A DNA stretch of 12,377 bases from NCBI GenBank assembly GCA_029240815.1, contig JARDZO010000168.1, positions 1 to 12,377 on the forward strand, read 5' to 3'. Both the position numbers and the translations under genes were made by a program. The DNA is from Brevibacillus sp. (GTDB taxonomy: Bacteria; Bacillota; Bacilli; Brevibacillales; Brevibacillaceae). Shown piece after piece: positions 1 through 7,984 of the stretch (position 1 is its first letter; each line of letters begins with the position of its first letter). A model generated the notes under the pieces. It did not search any database and was not told the origin of the DNA. It saw only the letters and a list, made by a program, of their open reading frames with translations.

Positions 1-11
1 TCTTCCGATCT
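1..11. other. Sequencing-adapter remnant at the contig edge (artefact)
   Basis: The first 11 bases read TCTTCCGATCT, the exact 3' end of the standard Illumina read adapter. Read on the minus strand in the aroC frame they would encode Arg-Ser-Glu, where chorismate synthases normally continue with a Pro soon after the conserved SVDI(D/E) stretch. The aroC frame matches the family up to base 12 and departs exactly at the adapter boundary. The window edge is therefore a contig end with untrimmed adapter, not real sequence. Confidence 0.9.
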
Positions 12-992
12 CTCTCTGGAGTCGATATCCACACTCATTAGCGGTTTGTACAAAGTAGGAATTGGTTTCATCACACCGCGTACGACAACGGGCATACCTG
101 TTGTCATACCGCCTTCCAACCCACCTGCACGATTGGATTTTCGGCTGTAGCCTGTTTCTTCGTTCCATAGAATTTCATCGTGCACTTGAGAGCCGGCTAG
201 TCCTGCCGCTTCAAACCCGATGCCGATCTCTACCCCTTTGAATGCTTGGATGCTCATGATCGCTTGTGCCAGGCGTCCGTCAAGCTTGCGGTCCCATTGC
301 ACATGCGTTCCCAGACCGATCGGTACTCCTTCAACGATGACTTCAACGATACCACCGAGAGAATCTCCATCCTCTTTTGCTTTATCGATAGCCGCCATCA
401 TTCTTTGTTCCGCTTCTTTATCCAAACAGCGCACGGGTGACTCTTCAGTGCGAGCAATCAGTTCATCGAGGCTTACTTGCTCCCTTTTTGCTACCACTTC
501 GTTAATTTGCAGAACTTGTCCACCCAAACGGATGCCGAACGCTGCGAGCAACTGACGAGCGACCGCTCCAACCGCTACACGGATTGTTGTTTCACGTGCA
601 CTGGAACGTTCCAGAATATTTCGCATATCGCGTTGGTGATATTTGATCGCACCGTTCAAATCCGCATGACCAGGACGCGGGCGGGATACGCGACGTTTTT
701 CTTCTGCCCCTTCAACTGGCTCTGCACTCATGATTCCTTGCCAATGCGTCCAGTCTTTATTTTCAACGACCAGTGTAATTGGTGCCCCAGTCGTATAGCC
801 ATGGCGTACACCTGAAAGGATTTTCACTTGGTCCTTTTCGATTTGCATCCTTCTTCCGCGACCGTGCCCCTTTTGGCGACGTCCCAATTGTTCATTGATC
901 GCCTCAACGGAAATAGGCAAATTGCTCGGTACGCCCTCAATGATCGCCGTCAACTGCGGCCCGTGAGACTCTCCTGCTGTCAAGTAACGCAT
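12..992 (-). CDS. aroC: Chorismate synthase, 3' end missing
   Basis: Catalyses the last shikimate-pathway step, 5-enolpyruvylshikimate 3-phosphate to chorismate, using reduced FMN; the B. subtilis orthologue is called AroF. 327 codons are present of a usual length near 390, so the C-terminal sixth is cut off by the contig end. Family signatures are clear: GESHGPQL at residues 7-14, an Arg/Gly-rich stretch with [13 protein letters not shown] near 37-49, [12 protein letters not shown] followed by [18 protein letters not shown] in the first third, and [13 protein letters not shown] near the visible end. The start is ATG at 992 with GGAGGA eight bases upstream. A terminator at about 1154-1181 separates it from the cheR transcript, so it probably has its own promoter. 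Chorismate is also the substrate of MqnA, encoded in the same window. In B. subtilis this gene begins the aromatic and trp supraoperon; anything downstream is outside the window. Confidence 0.96.
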
Positions 993-1082
993 TTCTCGCT
1001 TCCTCCATCCTCCAGGCAGCCCTATCCCCACTTCATTTCATACTCTCTGACGGGACGCTGTCCTTTATCACTTTTAAGCGCT

Positions 1083-1117
1083 ATAATATCATACCTATTA
1101 CCCGGTGGAAATACCAA
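1083..1117 (-). promoter_or_regulatory. Candidate sigma-A promoter for aroC
   Basis: On the minus strand TTGGTA (1112-1117) is followed 18 bases later by TATGAT (1088-1093). An overlapping alternative is TTTCCA (1106-1111), 17 bases, TATTAT (1083-1088). It lies between the terminator at 1154-1181 and the aroC start, where a promoter is needed. The -35 matches are weak, so the exact element is uncertain. Confidence 0.35.
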
Positions 1118-1153
1118 AGTCACAAACTGATTGAATTACTCGCCATTTACAGG

Positions 1154-1181
1154 AAAAACGCCCCTCCGAGTGGGAGAAGCG
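1154..1181 (-). terminator. Rho-independent terminator after cheR and the small ORF
   Basis: On the minus strand a 9-bp stem (1173-1181 with 1159-1167, including two U-G pairs) encloses a 5-base loop and is followed by five T residues (1154-1158). It begins 22 bases beyond the stop codon of the 55-codon ORF and ends the cheR-side transcript before aroC. Confidence 0.75.
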
Positions 1182-1203
1182 CTACATTACGTCTTGGCGC
1201 TGA

Positions 1204-1371
1204 TTAAAAATGATCAACGATTAAAAAGGGATTAGAGCTCAATGGTTGACGAGCATGGTCTACCCTCAACAGATCGTCCAGCTGAGTTTTCTCTGCCCCT
1301 AAAATTTGTCCGCACTCTTGCAAAGTGATGAGACCTCGTCGATATGCTTCAATGACCTTGTGTTTATCCAT
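1204..1371 (-). CDS. Small hypothetical protein, 55 aa, helix-turn-helix-like
   Basis: An open frame of 55 codons with ATG at 1371 and TAA at 1204-1206. It lies between cheR (78 bases downstream of the cheR stop) and the terminator at 1154-1181, on the same strand, so a stop followed by a terminator fits a real gene. A G-rich stretch (GGGGGG) sits six bases before the ATG and could act as a ribosome binding site. The N-terminal half contains AYRRGLITLQECGQILG (residues 9-25), which has the spacing of a helix-turn-helix of the resolvase or sigma-70 region 4 type: a helix, a Gly-Leu turn, then a second helix ending Leu-Gly. The C-terminal third is short and polar with a hydrophobic end. I do not recognise the family. 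It could be a small DNA-binding regulator or an unexpressed frame; conservation in relatives would decide. Confidence 0.55.
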   Translation of the reverse strand: MDKHKVIEAYRRGLITLQECGQILGAEKTQLDDLLRVDHARQPLSSNPFLIVDHF

Positions 1372-1449
1372 CTGCTGCCCCCCTGAATGAACATCGGTAT
1401 TTCTATTCTTGGGAAAAAAGGGCAGAGATATACTACTAAGCTCAAGGAA

Positions 1450-2229
<780 letters not shown>

Positions 2230-2315
2230 CTACCCCCTTTAACAACTTGACCCTTTCTTGATTCGCTATTTTTCGTCAAATTCCTATCTCGCTCTTGGCG
2301 TATTATGGCGAAAAA

Positions 2316-2343
2316 ATGAAAAAACCCCGAAATCGGGGTTTTT
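2316..2343 (-). terminator. Rho-independent terminator after ndk (bidirectional form)
   Basis: CCCCG (2325-2329) and CGGGG (2334-2338) pair around a 4-base AAAT loop, extended by A and T runs on both sides, so the structure could work on either strand. On the minus strand it lies 12 bases beyond the ndk stop and gives a run of six T residues. Confidence 0.85.
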
Positions 2344-2354
2344 CAAAAGAATGC

Positions 2355-2798
2355 TTAGATCCAACGTTGGATGGTTTTTTCAAAAGAAAGAACTTCATCA
2401 GCGGAGAACCAGAGGCCGATTTCACGCTCAGCGCTTTCTGGGGAATCGGAACCGTGGATGATGTTCATGCCGACGGAAGTAGCGAAGTCGCCACGGATGG
2501 TTCCGGAAGCAGCGTCAACTGGGTTTGTTTTGCCCATCATTGCGCGAGCGGTTGTGATTACGTTGTTACCTTGCCATACCATTGCAAATACAGGACCGGA
2601 TGTGATGAAGTCTACCAGTTCACCGAAGAAAGGACGCTCTTTGTGTTCAGCATAATGCTCTTCAGCCAACTCGCGGCTAACTGTCATCAGCTTCGCGCCT
2701 ACCAGTTGGTATCCTTTTTTCTCAAAACGGGAAACGATTTCCCCGGTCAAGTTACGTTGTACGCCATCTGGTTTTACCATAAGGAATGTTTTTTCCAT
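2355..2798 (-). CDS. ndk: Nucleoside diphosphate kinase
   Basis: Transfers the gamma phosphate from ATP to nucleoside diphosphates through a phosphohistidine, balancing NTP and dNTP pools. The 147 residues match the bacterial family. The N-terminus [16 protein letters not shown] is typical, and the active-site signature [16 protein letters not shown] carries the catalytic histidine at residue 115. The ATG at 2798 is chosen because GGAGG lies ten bases upstream and homology begins there; the frame stays open further upstream but crosses the promoter and dyad region. It follows hepT by 104 bases. A candidate promoter and a perfect dyad lie in that gap, and a terminator follows the gene, so it may be its own transcription unit or also receive readthrough from the menaquinone operon. 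Confidence 0.97.
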   Translation of the reverse strand: MEKTFLMVKPDGVQRNLTGEIVSRFEKKGYQLVGAKLMTVSRELAEEHYAEHKERPFFGELVDFITSGPVFAMVWQGNNVITTARAMMGKTNPVDAASGTIRGDFATSVGMNIIHGSDSPESAEREIGLWFSADEVLSFEKTIQRWI

Positions 2799-2827
2799 TG
2801 TAAGTATGCCTCCATTAGAGCTATGTA

Positions 2828-2846
2828 TTGGTGTAACATACACCAA
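2828..2846. repeat. Perfect 8-bp inverted repeat in the ndk leader
   Basis: TTGGTGTA (2828-2835), a 3-base spacer, and TACACCAA (2839-2846) form a perfect 19-base dyad. It sits just downstream of the candidate ndk -10 element, so the predicted transcript would start at or inside it. It could be an operator or a stem-loop at the 5' end of the mRNA. It is not a terminator: no T run follows on either strand. Confidence 0.7.
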
Positions 2847-2851
2847 CGAAA

Positions 2852-2880
2852 ATTTTATCAAAAGAAAAGGGGTCAAGCAA
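2852..2880 (-). promoter_or_regulatory. Candidate sigma-A promoter for ndk
   Basis: On the minus strand TTGCTT (2875-2880) is followed by a 17-base spacer and TAAAAT (2852-2857). The -10 matches five of six consensus bases and the spacer is ideal; the -35 is weak. The predicted start near 2845 falls at the edge of the dyad at 2828-2846. Confidence 0.5.
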
Positions 2881-2902
2881 CAGTCACACGGTTAAAAAAC
2901 GA

Positions 2903-3868
2903 TTAAAATTTACGTTCGATGATAAAATCAGCGATACCGGTCAATGAAGTCTTCGCTTGATTGTTCGGTAAATCGGCCAAAATCGCATGAGCACGGGCAA
3001 TATATCGTTCCGCCAGCTGTTGCGAGAATGCGATTCCTTCATCAGAGCGCACCAATTGGACGGCTTCATCGACATGATCCCAGAAAGTCTGTTCTTCAAT
3101 CCAACTCCGGAAACGATCGCGCGACCGTCCAAAGTGAGCCGTGTAGAGCGCAGGCAATGTAATGTTGCCATGGACAAGATCACTTCCCGCTGGTTTGCCG
3201 AGCTGTTTCTCTGTACCTGTGAAGTCGAGAATATCATCTGTAATCTGAAAAGCCATTCCTACATTATATCCGTACCAGTACATTTTTCGAATGAGCTCTT
3301 CACTCGCTCCACTCGCTACCGCACCCAACTGGCAGCTGATCGCGATCAACAAGGCTGTTTTCCGTTTGATCCGGCGCAAATAAGTTCGGAAGTTTTGGTC
3401 CCAGTTGTTCAAATCCTTCACTTGTTCAATTTCACCCTTGCACAACTCTACCATGGCATTAGACAAGATTTGGTGCAGCTGAGGGATTGGCAGCTGTGCT
3501 GCGATCGCTAACGCACGTGCAAAGATGTAATCCCCTGCATACATCGCCACTTTATTGTCCCATTTCATCCGAACGGTATCTTTACCTCGCCGCTTATCCG
3601 CGTCGTCAATTACATCATCATGGACGAGTGATGCCATATGAATCAGCTCGAGTGGAACTGCCACATGCTTCAGCCGCTTTACATCATACTCTCCCCATTT
3701 GCCGCCGAGCAGAACGAAAACAGGACGAATCCGTTTTCCCCCTGCCTTTAGAAGATGCGTAGCGGATTGGTTTAACTCTCGCATGTCTGTATCAATGGAT
3801 TTTTCCAGCTCGTCTTCAATATACTGGACGTCCTTTTTCATCTTGAAGTAAATATCGACTAGGTTCAT
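2903..3868 (-). CDS. hepT: Heptaprenyl diphosphate synthase component II
   Basis: Catalytic subunit of the two-part C35 prenyl synthase that makes the menaquinone-7 side chain by adding isopentenyl diphosphate to farnesyl diphosphate; it needs HepS, encoded at 7030-7866. The 321 residues include GGKRIRPV (43-50), the first Asp-rich motif DDVID (84-88), the Lys/Arg-rich RRIKRKTA (165-172) and the second Asp-rich motif DDILD (211-215), all diagnostic of long-chain trans-prenyltransferases. The ATG at 3868 is preferred because AGGTGG lies five bases upstream. An in-frame GTG at 3877 immediately follows the mqnA stop but has no good binding site. It is the last gene of the menaquinone operon, almost touching mqnA. 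Confidence 0.96.
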   Translation of the reverse strand: MNLVDIYFKMKKDVQYIEDELEKSIDTDMRELNQSATHLLKAGGKRIRPVFVLLGGKWGEYDVKRLKHVAVPLELIHMASLVHDDVIDDADKRRGKDTVRMKWDNKVAMYAGDYIFARALAIAAQLPIPQLHQILSNAMVELCKGEIEQVKDLNNWDQNFRTYLRRIKRKTALLIAISCQLGAVASGASEELIRKMYWYGYNVGMAFQITDDILDFTGTEKQLGKPAGSDLVHGNITLPALYTAHFGRSRDRFRSWIEEQTFWDHVDEAVQLVRSDEGIAFSQQLAERYIARAHAILADLPNNQAKTSLTGIADFIIERKF

Positions 3869-3877
3869 CCGTTCCAC

Positions 3878-4741
3878 CTATCTCGTCAACGTAGTATTGG
3901 TCTGCCGTCCACCAGCCTGCCAGAGGTCGACGCTTGCTGGTGCCGGTAGAAGTCCCAGCTCCGCCGCGCATCGGTAGTAATACTCCAGTCCAATCCGCTG
4001 TTCGTCGCCAAAATCATGCTGCAAGCCTTGAAAATAACGGGTCCATTCCTGCTTGTCTCCCCCATAATGGGTATGGACATACTCAATGAGCGGCCCCGCG
4101 TTTTGTCTCGTTTTTTCTTTGCTCGTCAGGAAGGAGGCATGAACTTCCGCCAGGAGTTCACTGTGTTCGGCCAGTACTTCTTTGCGCACGGCCCAAACCG
4201 CAAAAGTCATGGAGTAGCCCGTAAACTGATGCCACAACTCTCCCAGATCGTATACATGGAGGTTTCCACCATTCCTCACTGCCTGAATCGCGTCATCTCC
4301 AATCAACAGAGCTGCATCGGAATCCTGTAACATTTCTTCTAGGACTGGTTCCTGTGTAACGTAAGAAATCTCATAATCGTAAAACCTATGGAGAATGATC
4401 TTCAGCAGATTAACTGTTGTAGCAGATGTATTGGTCAAGGCAATTCTTGCACCATTTAACTGTTCAATCGGCTTTTTGCTGAATAAGAAAAGGGAGCCTA
4501 CTCTCCCTTTAGCGCTGACGGACAAGTCAGCCAACGCCACATAGCGGGAGGCATGCTCTGCATAACTAAAGGAAGAGATGGGACCTAAATCGATCTCACC
4601 GCGGGCCATTGCTTGATTCAACTGGGCTGGTACTTGACGAATGAACTCGATGCGGTCTTCGAAACGCTCTTGATCAAAATAATAATAAACCGGAAGTACA
4701 TTCGTGTAATTGATCTGTCCAATTCGCAAGGACTTTTGCAT
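3878..4741 (-). CDS. mqnA: Chorismate dehydratase (futalosine-pathway menaquinone synthesis)
   Basis: MqnA removes water from chorismate to give 3-[(1-carboxyvinyl)oxy]benzoate, the entry step of the futalosine route to menaquinone. The 287 residues show the MqnA/MqnD periplasmic-binding-like fold signatures: IGQINYTNVLP near the N-terminus (7-17), GEIDLGPISSFSYA (48-61), a Ser/Thr-rich TNTSATTVNL (103-112), ALLIGDDAI (144-152) and TGYSMTFAVWAVR (174-186). MqnD is the main alternative, but the N-terminal motif, the full length and the genomic context favour MqnA. ATG 4741 is chosen: a G-rich binding site (GGGGGGAG) overlaps the ubiX stop seven bases upstream. A longer frame from 4792 would overlap ubiX by 47 bases and has no family homology. 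The stop lies nine bases before the hepT start, implying coupled expression. Confidence 0.9.
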   Translation of the reverse strand: MQKSLRIGQINYTNVLPVYYYFDQERFEDRIEFIRQVPAQLNQAMARGEIDLGPISSFSYAEHASRYVALADLSVSAKGRVGSLFLFSKKPIEQLNGARIALTNTSATTVNLLKIILHRFYDYEISYVTQEPVLEEMLQDSDAALLIGDDAIQAVRNGGNLHVYDLGELWHQFTGYSMTFAVWAVRKEVLAEHSELLAEVHASFLTSKEKTRQNAGPLIEYVHTHYGGDKQEWTRYFQGLQHDFGDEQRIGLEYYYRCAAELGLLPAPASVDLWQAGGRQTNTTLTR

Positions 4742-4745
4742 GCTT

Positions 4746-5342
4746 CTACTCCCCCCAACGCCGAAACAGCGAGTGTGGTACATCGATTGCATCCAAAGCT
4801 TTTCCTACGACAAAGTTGATCAAGTCATCCATCGTCTGCGGCTTTTGGTAATAGCCAGGCATCGCTGGCAGAATCTTGACTCCCAAGCGACTCAGCTGAA
4901 GCATATTTTCCAAATGGATGGCATTCAGCGGTGTCTCTCTTGGCACAAGGACTAACCGGCGCCCTTCCTTGATCATCACATCAGCGACTCGCTCTAAAAG
5001 GTTGCCGGAAGCACCGTGAGCGATACCCGAGACCGTCCCCATCGAGCACGGAACGACGATCATACCATCACAACGGTAGGAACCGCTGGCCGCTGGACAA
5101 TTGAAATCACGCAAGCCCCAGTAATGCAGTTCTCCGGAAAAATCCTGCTGCAACTGCTCCTGAAGAAAAGCTGAGCGGTCATCCGTCTTCCAATCGAGCT
5201 CGTCGTGAAAGACCTGCCAGCCTGCTTCCGTAATGATGAGATGAACGGTATGTCCGGCGCGAAGCAATTCCTGCACCAGCCTCACGCCATAGATAGCTCC
5301 ACTCGCCCCCGTAATTCCGACAGCCCACTTCTGTTGGCTCAT
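4746..5342 (-). CDS. ubiX: Flavin prenyltransferase, UbiX type
   Basis: UbiX attaches a dimethylallyl group to reduced FMN to make prenylated FMN, the cofactor of UbiD-type decarboxylases. In the futalosine pathway such a pair decarboxylates the 1,4-dihydroxy-6-naphthoate-derived intermediate; the partner decarboxylase is not in this window. The 198 residues carry GITGASGAIYG (9-19) at the FMN-binding loop, NCPAASGS (81-88), VVPCSMGTVSGIAHG (96-110) and LVPRETPL (132-139), all characteristic. The start ATG at 5342 overlaps the stop of the upstream prenyltransferase in an ATGA of four bases, a sign of translational coupling. A role serving another UbiD-family enzyme (a Pad1-like one) is possible, but the neighbours point to menaquinone. 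Confidence 0.92.
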   Translation of the reverse strand: MSQQKWAVGITGASGAIYGVRLVQELLRAGHTVHLIITEAGWQVFHDELDWKTDDRSAFLQEQLQQDFSGELHYWGLRDFNCPAASGSYRCDGMIVVPCSMGTVSGIAHGASGNLLERVADVMIKEGRRLVLVPRETPLNAIHLENMLQLSRLGVKILPAMPGYYQKPQTMDDLINFVVGKALDAIDVPHSLFRRWGE

Positions 5343-6208
5343 GATATCACCAGATCAATCATGGTGAACGCAAACATGACCACGCTCAAGATCCCATTCA
5401 TATTAAAGAAAGCAACATCCAGTTTGGACAAATCTGTCGGTTTCACGAGTGTGTGCTCATAAATCAGAATCGCACCGGAGATCAATACTCCGAGCAAGAA
5501 CCAGATGGACAAGTCTGCCACAACGTATAAGGACATGAGACCGACAAACGTAATGATGTGACAGATCCGAGCGACTACCAAAGCATTAGCAACTCCAAAG
5601 CGACTCGGCATCGAGAACAAGCCTTCTTTTCGGTCAAACTCACTATCCTGACACGCATAAATGATATCAAACCCTGCTGTCCAAAACAGAACGGATACAA
5701 ACAATAAGAGCCCGATTCCATCGACTTGTCCTGTCGTTGCTACCCATCCTCCCAGAGGGCCAAAACCGATGGCTACCCCTAAGACAAAGTGGCAAAGCCA
5801 GGTAAAGCGCTTCGTATAAGAATACAAAACCAGAACGAATACAGCGAGTGGCAACAGCTTCACAGCCAGATCGTTTAATTGGAACGCGGCAATGAAAAGC
5901 ACTGCGAAGGAAACGACGATAAACAAGATGACTTCCACAATCGAAATCAATCCTGCAGGTATCGCTCGTTTGGCAGTCCGCGGATTTTTCGCATCGATGA
6001 CACGGTCGATCACTCGGTTCAAAGACATAGCAGCGCTGCGTGCACCTACCATGGCGACTGTGACCCAAAAGATTTCCATCCAGGTGGGCCAAGTCTTCTC
6101 TATTACAATATTACCCAATACTGCGCCCATGAACGCAAAAGGTAAGGCAAAAAGGGAATGTTCGAACTTAATCATTTCCAAAATAATTTTCAATTTACGA
6201 AGACTCAT
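5339..6208 (-). CDS. UbiA-family polyprenyltransferase of the menaquinone pathway
   Basis: An integral membrane enzyme expected to transfer the heptaprenyl chain from HepS/HepT onto the dihydroxynaphthoate-type acceptor. The 289 residues contain many hydrophobic membrane segments. The first Asp-rich motif is NRVIDRVIDAKNPRT (64-78), with the N-x-x-x-D-x-x-x-D spacing of UbiA enzymes, and the second is DIIYACQDSEFDRKEG (181-196). The sequence looks closer to 4-hydroxybenzoate-type UbiA (the MqnP group) than to MenA, which I infer from the YACQDSEFDRKEGLFS motif and the location beside ubiX and mqnA. ATG 6208 is chosen over an in-frame GTG at 6217 because AGGAAG lies eight bases before the ATG. 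The gap to menG is 96 bases, with no terminator and no sign of another gene. Confidence 0.9.
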   Translation of the reverse strand: MSLRKLKIILEMIKFEHSLFALPFAFMGAVLGNIVIEKTWPTWMEIFWVTVAMVGARSAAMSLNRVIDRVIDAKNPRTAKRAIPAGLISIVEVILFIVVSFAVLFIAAFQLNDLAVKLLPLAVFVLVLYSYTKRFTWLCHFVLGVAIGFGPLGGWVATTGQVDGIGLLLFVSVLFWTAGFDIIYACQDSEFDRKEGLFSMPSRFGVANALVVARICHIITFVGLMSLYVVADLSIWFLLGVLISGAILIYEHTLVKPTDLSKLDVAFFNMNGILSVVMFAFTMIDLVIS

Positions 6209-6304
6209 ATAATACACTTCCTATCCACTGAAGAAATACCAGAAGCATCCTACCCGATCTTGGATGGCAAAACATTCAACGGCTGGTCGGAGGCTGCTGA
6301 TACG

Positions 6305-7024
6305 TTATGGTTTCATACCCATATGCAAGGCTGCTACGCCACCCATAAACAGCTTGACTTGGACAGGATCCAGGCCAGCTTCTTGAAACATACGAGCGAG
6401 CTCACGGCTATCCGGAAAATTGGTCAGCGATTTCGGTAACCATGCATACTGCTCATACTTGTTTACCGTCCATTTCGCCACCATCGGCAAAATATTATAG
6501 AAGTAGAAGTAAAAGAGCTTGCGATATGGAATAAAGGGAGGCTTGGACACTTCAAGTGACACGACCTTCCCGCCAGGCTTCACCACGCGTGCCATTTCAT
6601 TCAGCACGGTTTGAATATCCGGTACGTTCCGCAAAGCAAAACCAATTGTAGCAAAATCAAAGGTATTGTCCTCATAAGGAAGCTTCATCGCATCCCCATT
6701 TACGAGATCGACGATATGTCCTACACCTTTTTGCGACACCTTGTAAGCCCCTACGTCCAGCATATTTTGGCTAAAATCAAGTCCGATCACACTTCCGTCT
6801 TTACCGACTGCCTCAGCGAGTGCGATAGACCAGTCCGCCGTTCCGCATGCCACATCCAGCGCTTTTTGACCTGGTTGGATGTTCATTTGCTTCATGGTGT
6901 AATTTCGCCAAGCTACATGGCTGCCGAAGCTGATGACATTGTTCATCTTGTCGTATTCATCCGCGATGCTCTCGAATACGGAATGAACGTACTCTGCCTT
7001 CTCATTCATTTGGGTCTGGTTCAC
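6305..7024 (-). CDS. menG: Demethylmenaquinone methyltransferase
   Basis: Carries out the last step of menaquinone synthesis, methylation of demethylmenaquinone with S-adenosylmethionine (also called UbiE, or MenH in early B. subtilis annotation). The 239 residues show the class I methyltransferase SAM site ALDVACGTADW (55-65), GLDFSQNML (81-89), the UbiE-specific TIGFALRNVPD (126-136) and RVVKPGGKVVSLEVSKP (146-162). The start is GTG at 7024, five bases after the hepS stop, with GGAG about eleven bases upstream inside the end of hepS; the next ATG (7009) has no binding site. Adjacent to hepS exactly as in B. subtilis, it would be needed by either menaquinone pathway. Confidence 0.95.
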   Translation of the reverse strand: MNQTQMNEKAEYVHSVFESIADEYDKMNNVISFGSHVAWRNYTMKQMNIQPGQKALDVACGTADWSIALAEAVGKDGSVIGLDFSQNMLDVGAYKVSQKGVGHIVDLVNGDAMKLPYEDNTFDFATIGFALRNVPDIQTVLNEMARVVKPGGKVVSLEVSKPPFIPYRKLFYFYFYNILPMVAKWTVNKYEQYAWLPKSLTNFPDSRELARMFQEAGLDPVQVKLFMGGVAALHMGMKP

Positions 7025-7029
7025 TTGGA

Positions 7030-7866
7030 TTACATCTCCTCAATAACCCGTTTCAGGCGGTTTATCCGATGGGAATAACGGGCTGTCATCGTTACGAGCA
7101 TATTGCGTGTTTCTATCGGGTGAAGCGTGCGGACCATTTGCTCGCACATCCCGATCATCTCCAACGCTTTCTGCTCAATCCCGGACATCACCTGCGAAAG
7201 CGTAGTTCCTTGTTTTTGCAGCAAAAAACGGGCAAAACCAAATGGAACTTGTTCTTGCCATTTCAACTGCTCCCATTCCCCAATGACGCTTTCTACTTTC
7301 GCTGTTTCCTTCATCAGGTTCGTCCAGAAGCGACGTTTTTCATCGGAATCAGCATATGCCTCCACCACGGCGACGTACAGGCCTGTGTCGATCGTATTTC
7401 GCAGTTCCCAGTACTCTTCGTCAGATGGAAGCTTTCCAGCTTTTCCTGCCAAGTACAGCTTCATTTTCGCCTCGTTTACGCTCTGAACCGCACCTGACAA
7501 TACTTGAATAGCCTGAATTTCACTGGCTTCTGCCAGTAGAGAGTAGTAGCGAGCACTATAATAATCTCCCGCCAAAACGGTCAATTGCCGATTTCGCTCA
7601 GCTGCTAATGTCCGCTCGTAATCATTTTTTACGTATTCATGAATGTCCAAGCCCAATTGGACAAGTCCAGTCGCTGTGCAAAGTATTACAGAACGTTCTT
7701 TTGTCATCCCTTGTTCCTTTAAGAAAAGGTACAACAAGGCCAGACGATTTTCCGCCATGGAAGGAACGTCAACGTAATATTCTACATAGGAATGGGTACT
7801 TCGCTTGTAGATCTGTTCGATGATCAACCGAACTTCTTCTACATAGGGGGTATGTTCTTTGCTCAT
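7030..7866 (-). CDS. hepS: Heptaprenyl diphosphate synthase component I
   Basis: Non-catalytic subunit that pairs with HepT to form the heptaprenyl diphosphate synthase, which sets the menaquinone chain at seven isoprene units. The 278 residues are mostly helical and lack Asp-rich catalytic motifs, as expected. Recognisable HepS segments are GLVQLGLDIHEYV (67-79) and LAGDYYSARYYSLLA (98-112). The start is ATG at 7866 with GGAGGAGG four bases upstream. The gene is separated from the unknown membrane-anchored protein by 118 bases without a terminator and runs straight into menG. This subunit is poorly conserved among Bacillales, so identity rests on these segments and on synteny with mtrB, menG and hepT. 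Confidence 0.92.
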   Translation of the reverse strand: MSKEHTPYVEEVRLIIEQIYKRSTHSYVEYYVDVPSMAENRLALLYLFLKEQGMTKERSVILCTATGLVQLGLDIHEYVKNDYERTLAAERNRQLTVLAGDYYSARYYSLLAEASEIQAIQVLSGAVQSVNEAKMKLYLAGKAGKLPSDEEYWELRNTIDTGLYVAVVEAYADSDEKRRFWTNLMKETAKVESVIGEWEQLKWQEQVPFGFARFLLQKQGTTLSQVMSGIEQKALEMIGMCEQMVRTLHPIETRNMLVTMTARYSHRINRLKRVIEEM

Positions 7867-7984
7867 GCGTCCTCCTCCACAAGCTGTGCACGACCTGATG
7901 ATGTCTGCCTGTTCCGTACACTGTCGGTCTTTCTATACTGCCCGGTCAAATGGCCGTCCTTATCATCATACCATACTTCTATCA

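Noticed and set aside
220..815. Open frames of up to about 110 codons on the plus strand across aroC
   Set aside because: They are antisense to a gene with clear family motifs, have low-complexity or Cys/Ser-rich translations, and lack binding sites.
3878..4792. Longer mqnA start at 4792
   Set aside because: It would overlap ubiX by 47 bases and add residues with no family similarity; ATG 4741 has a binding site and begins where MqnA homology begins.
6209..6304. Gap between menG and the UbiA-type gene as a remnant gene or regulatory RNA
   Set aside because: Short, interrupted in all frames on the coding strand apart from meaningless fragments, with no hairpin plus T run and no recognisable motif.
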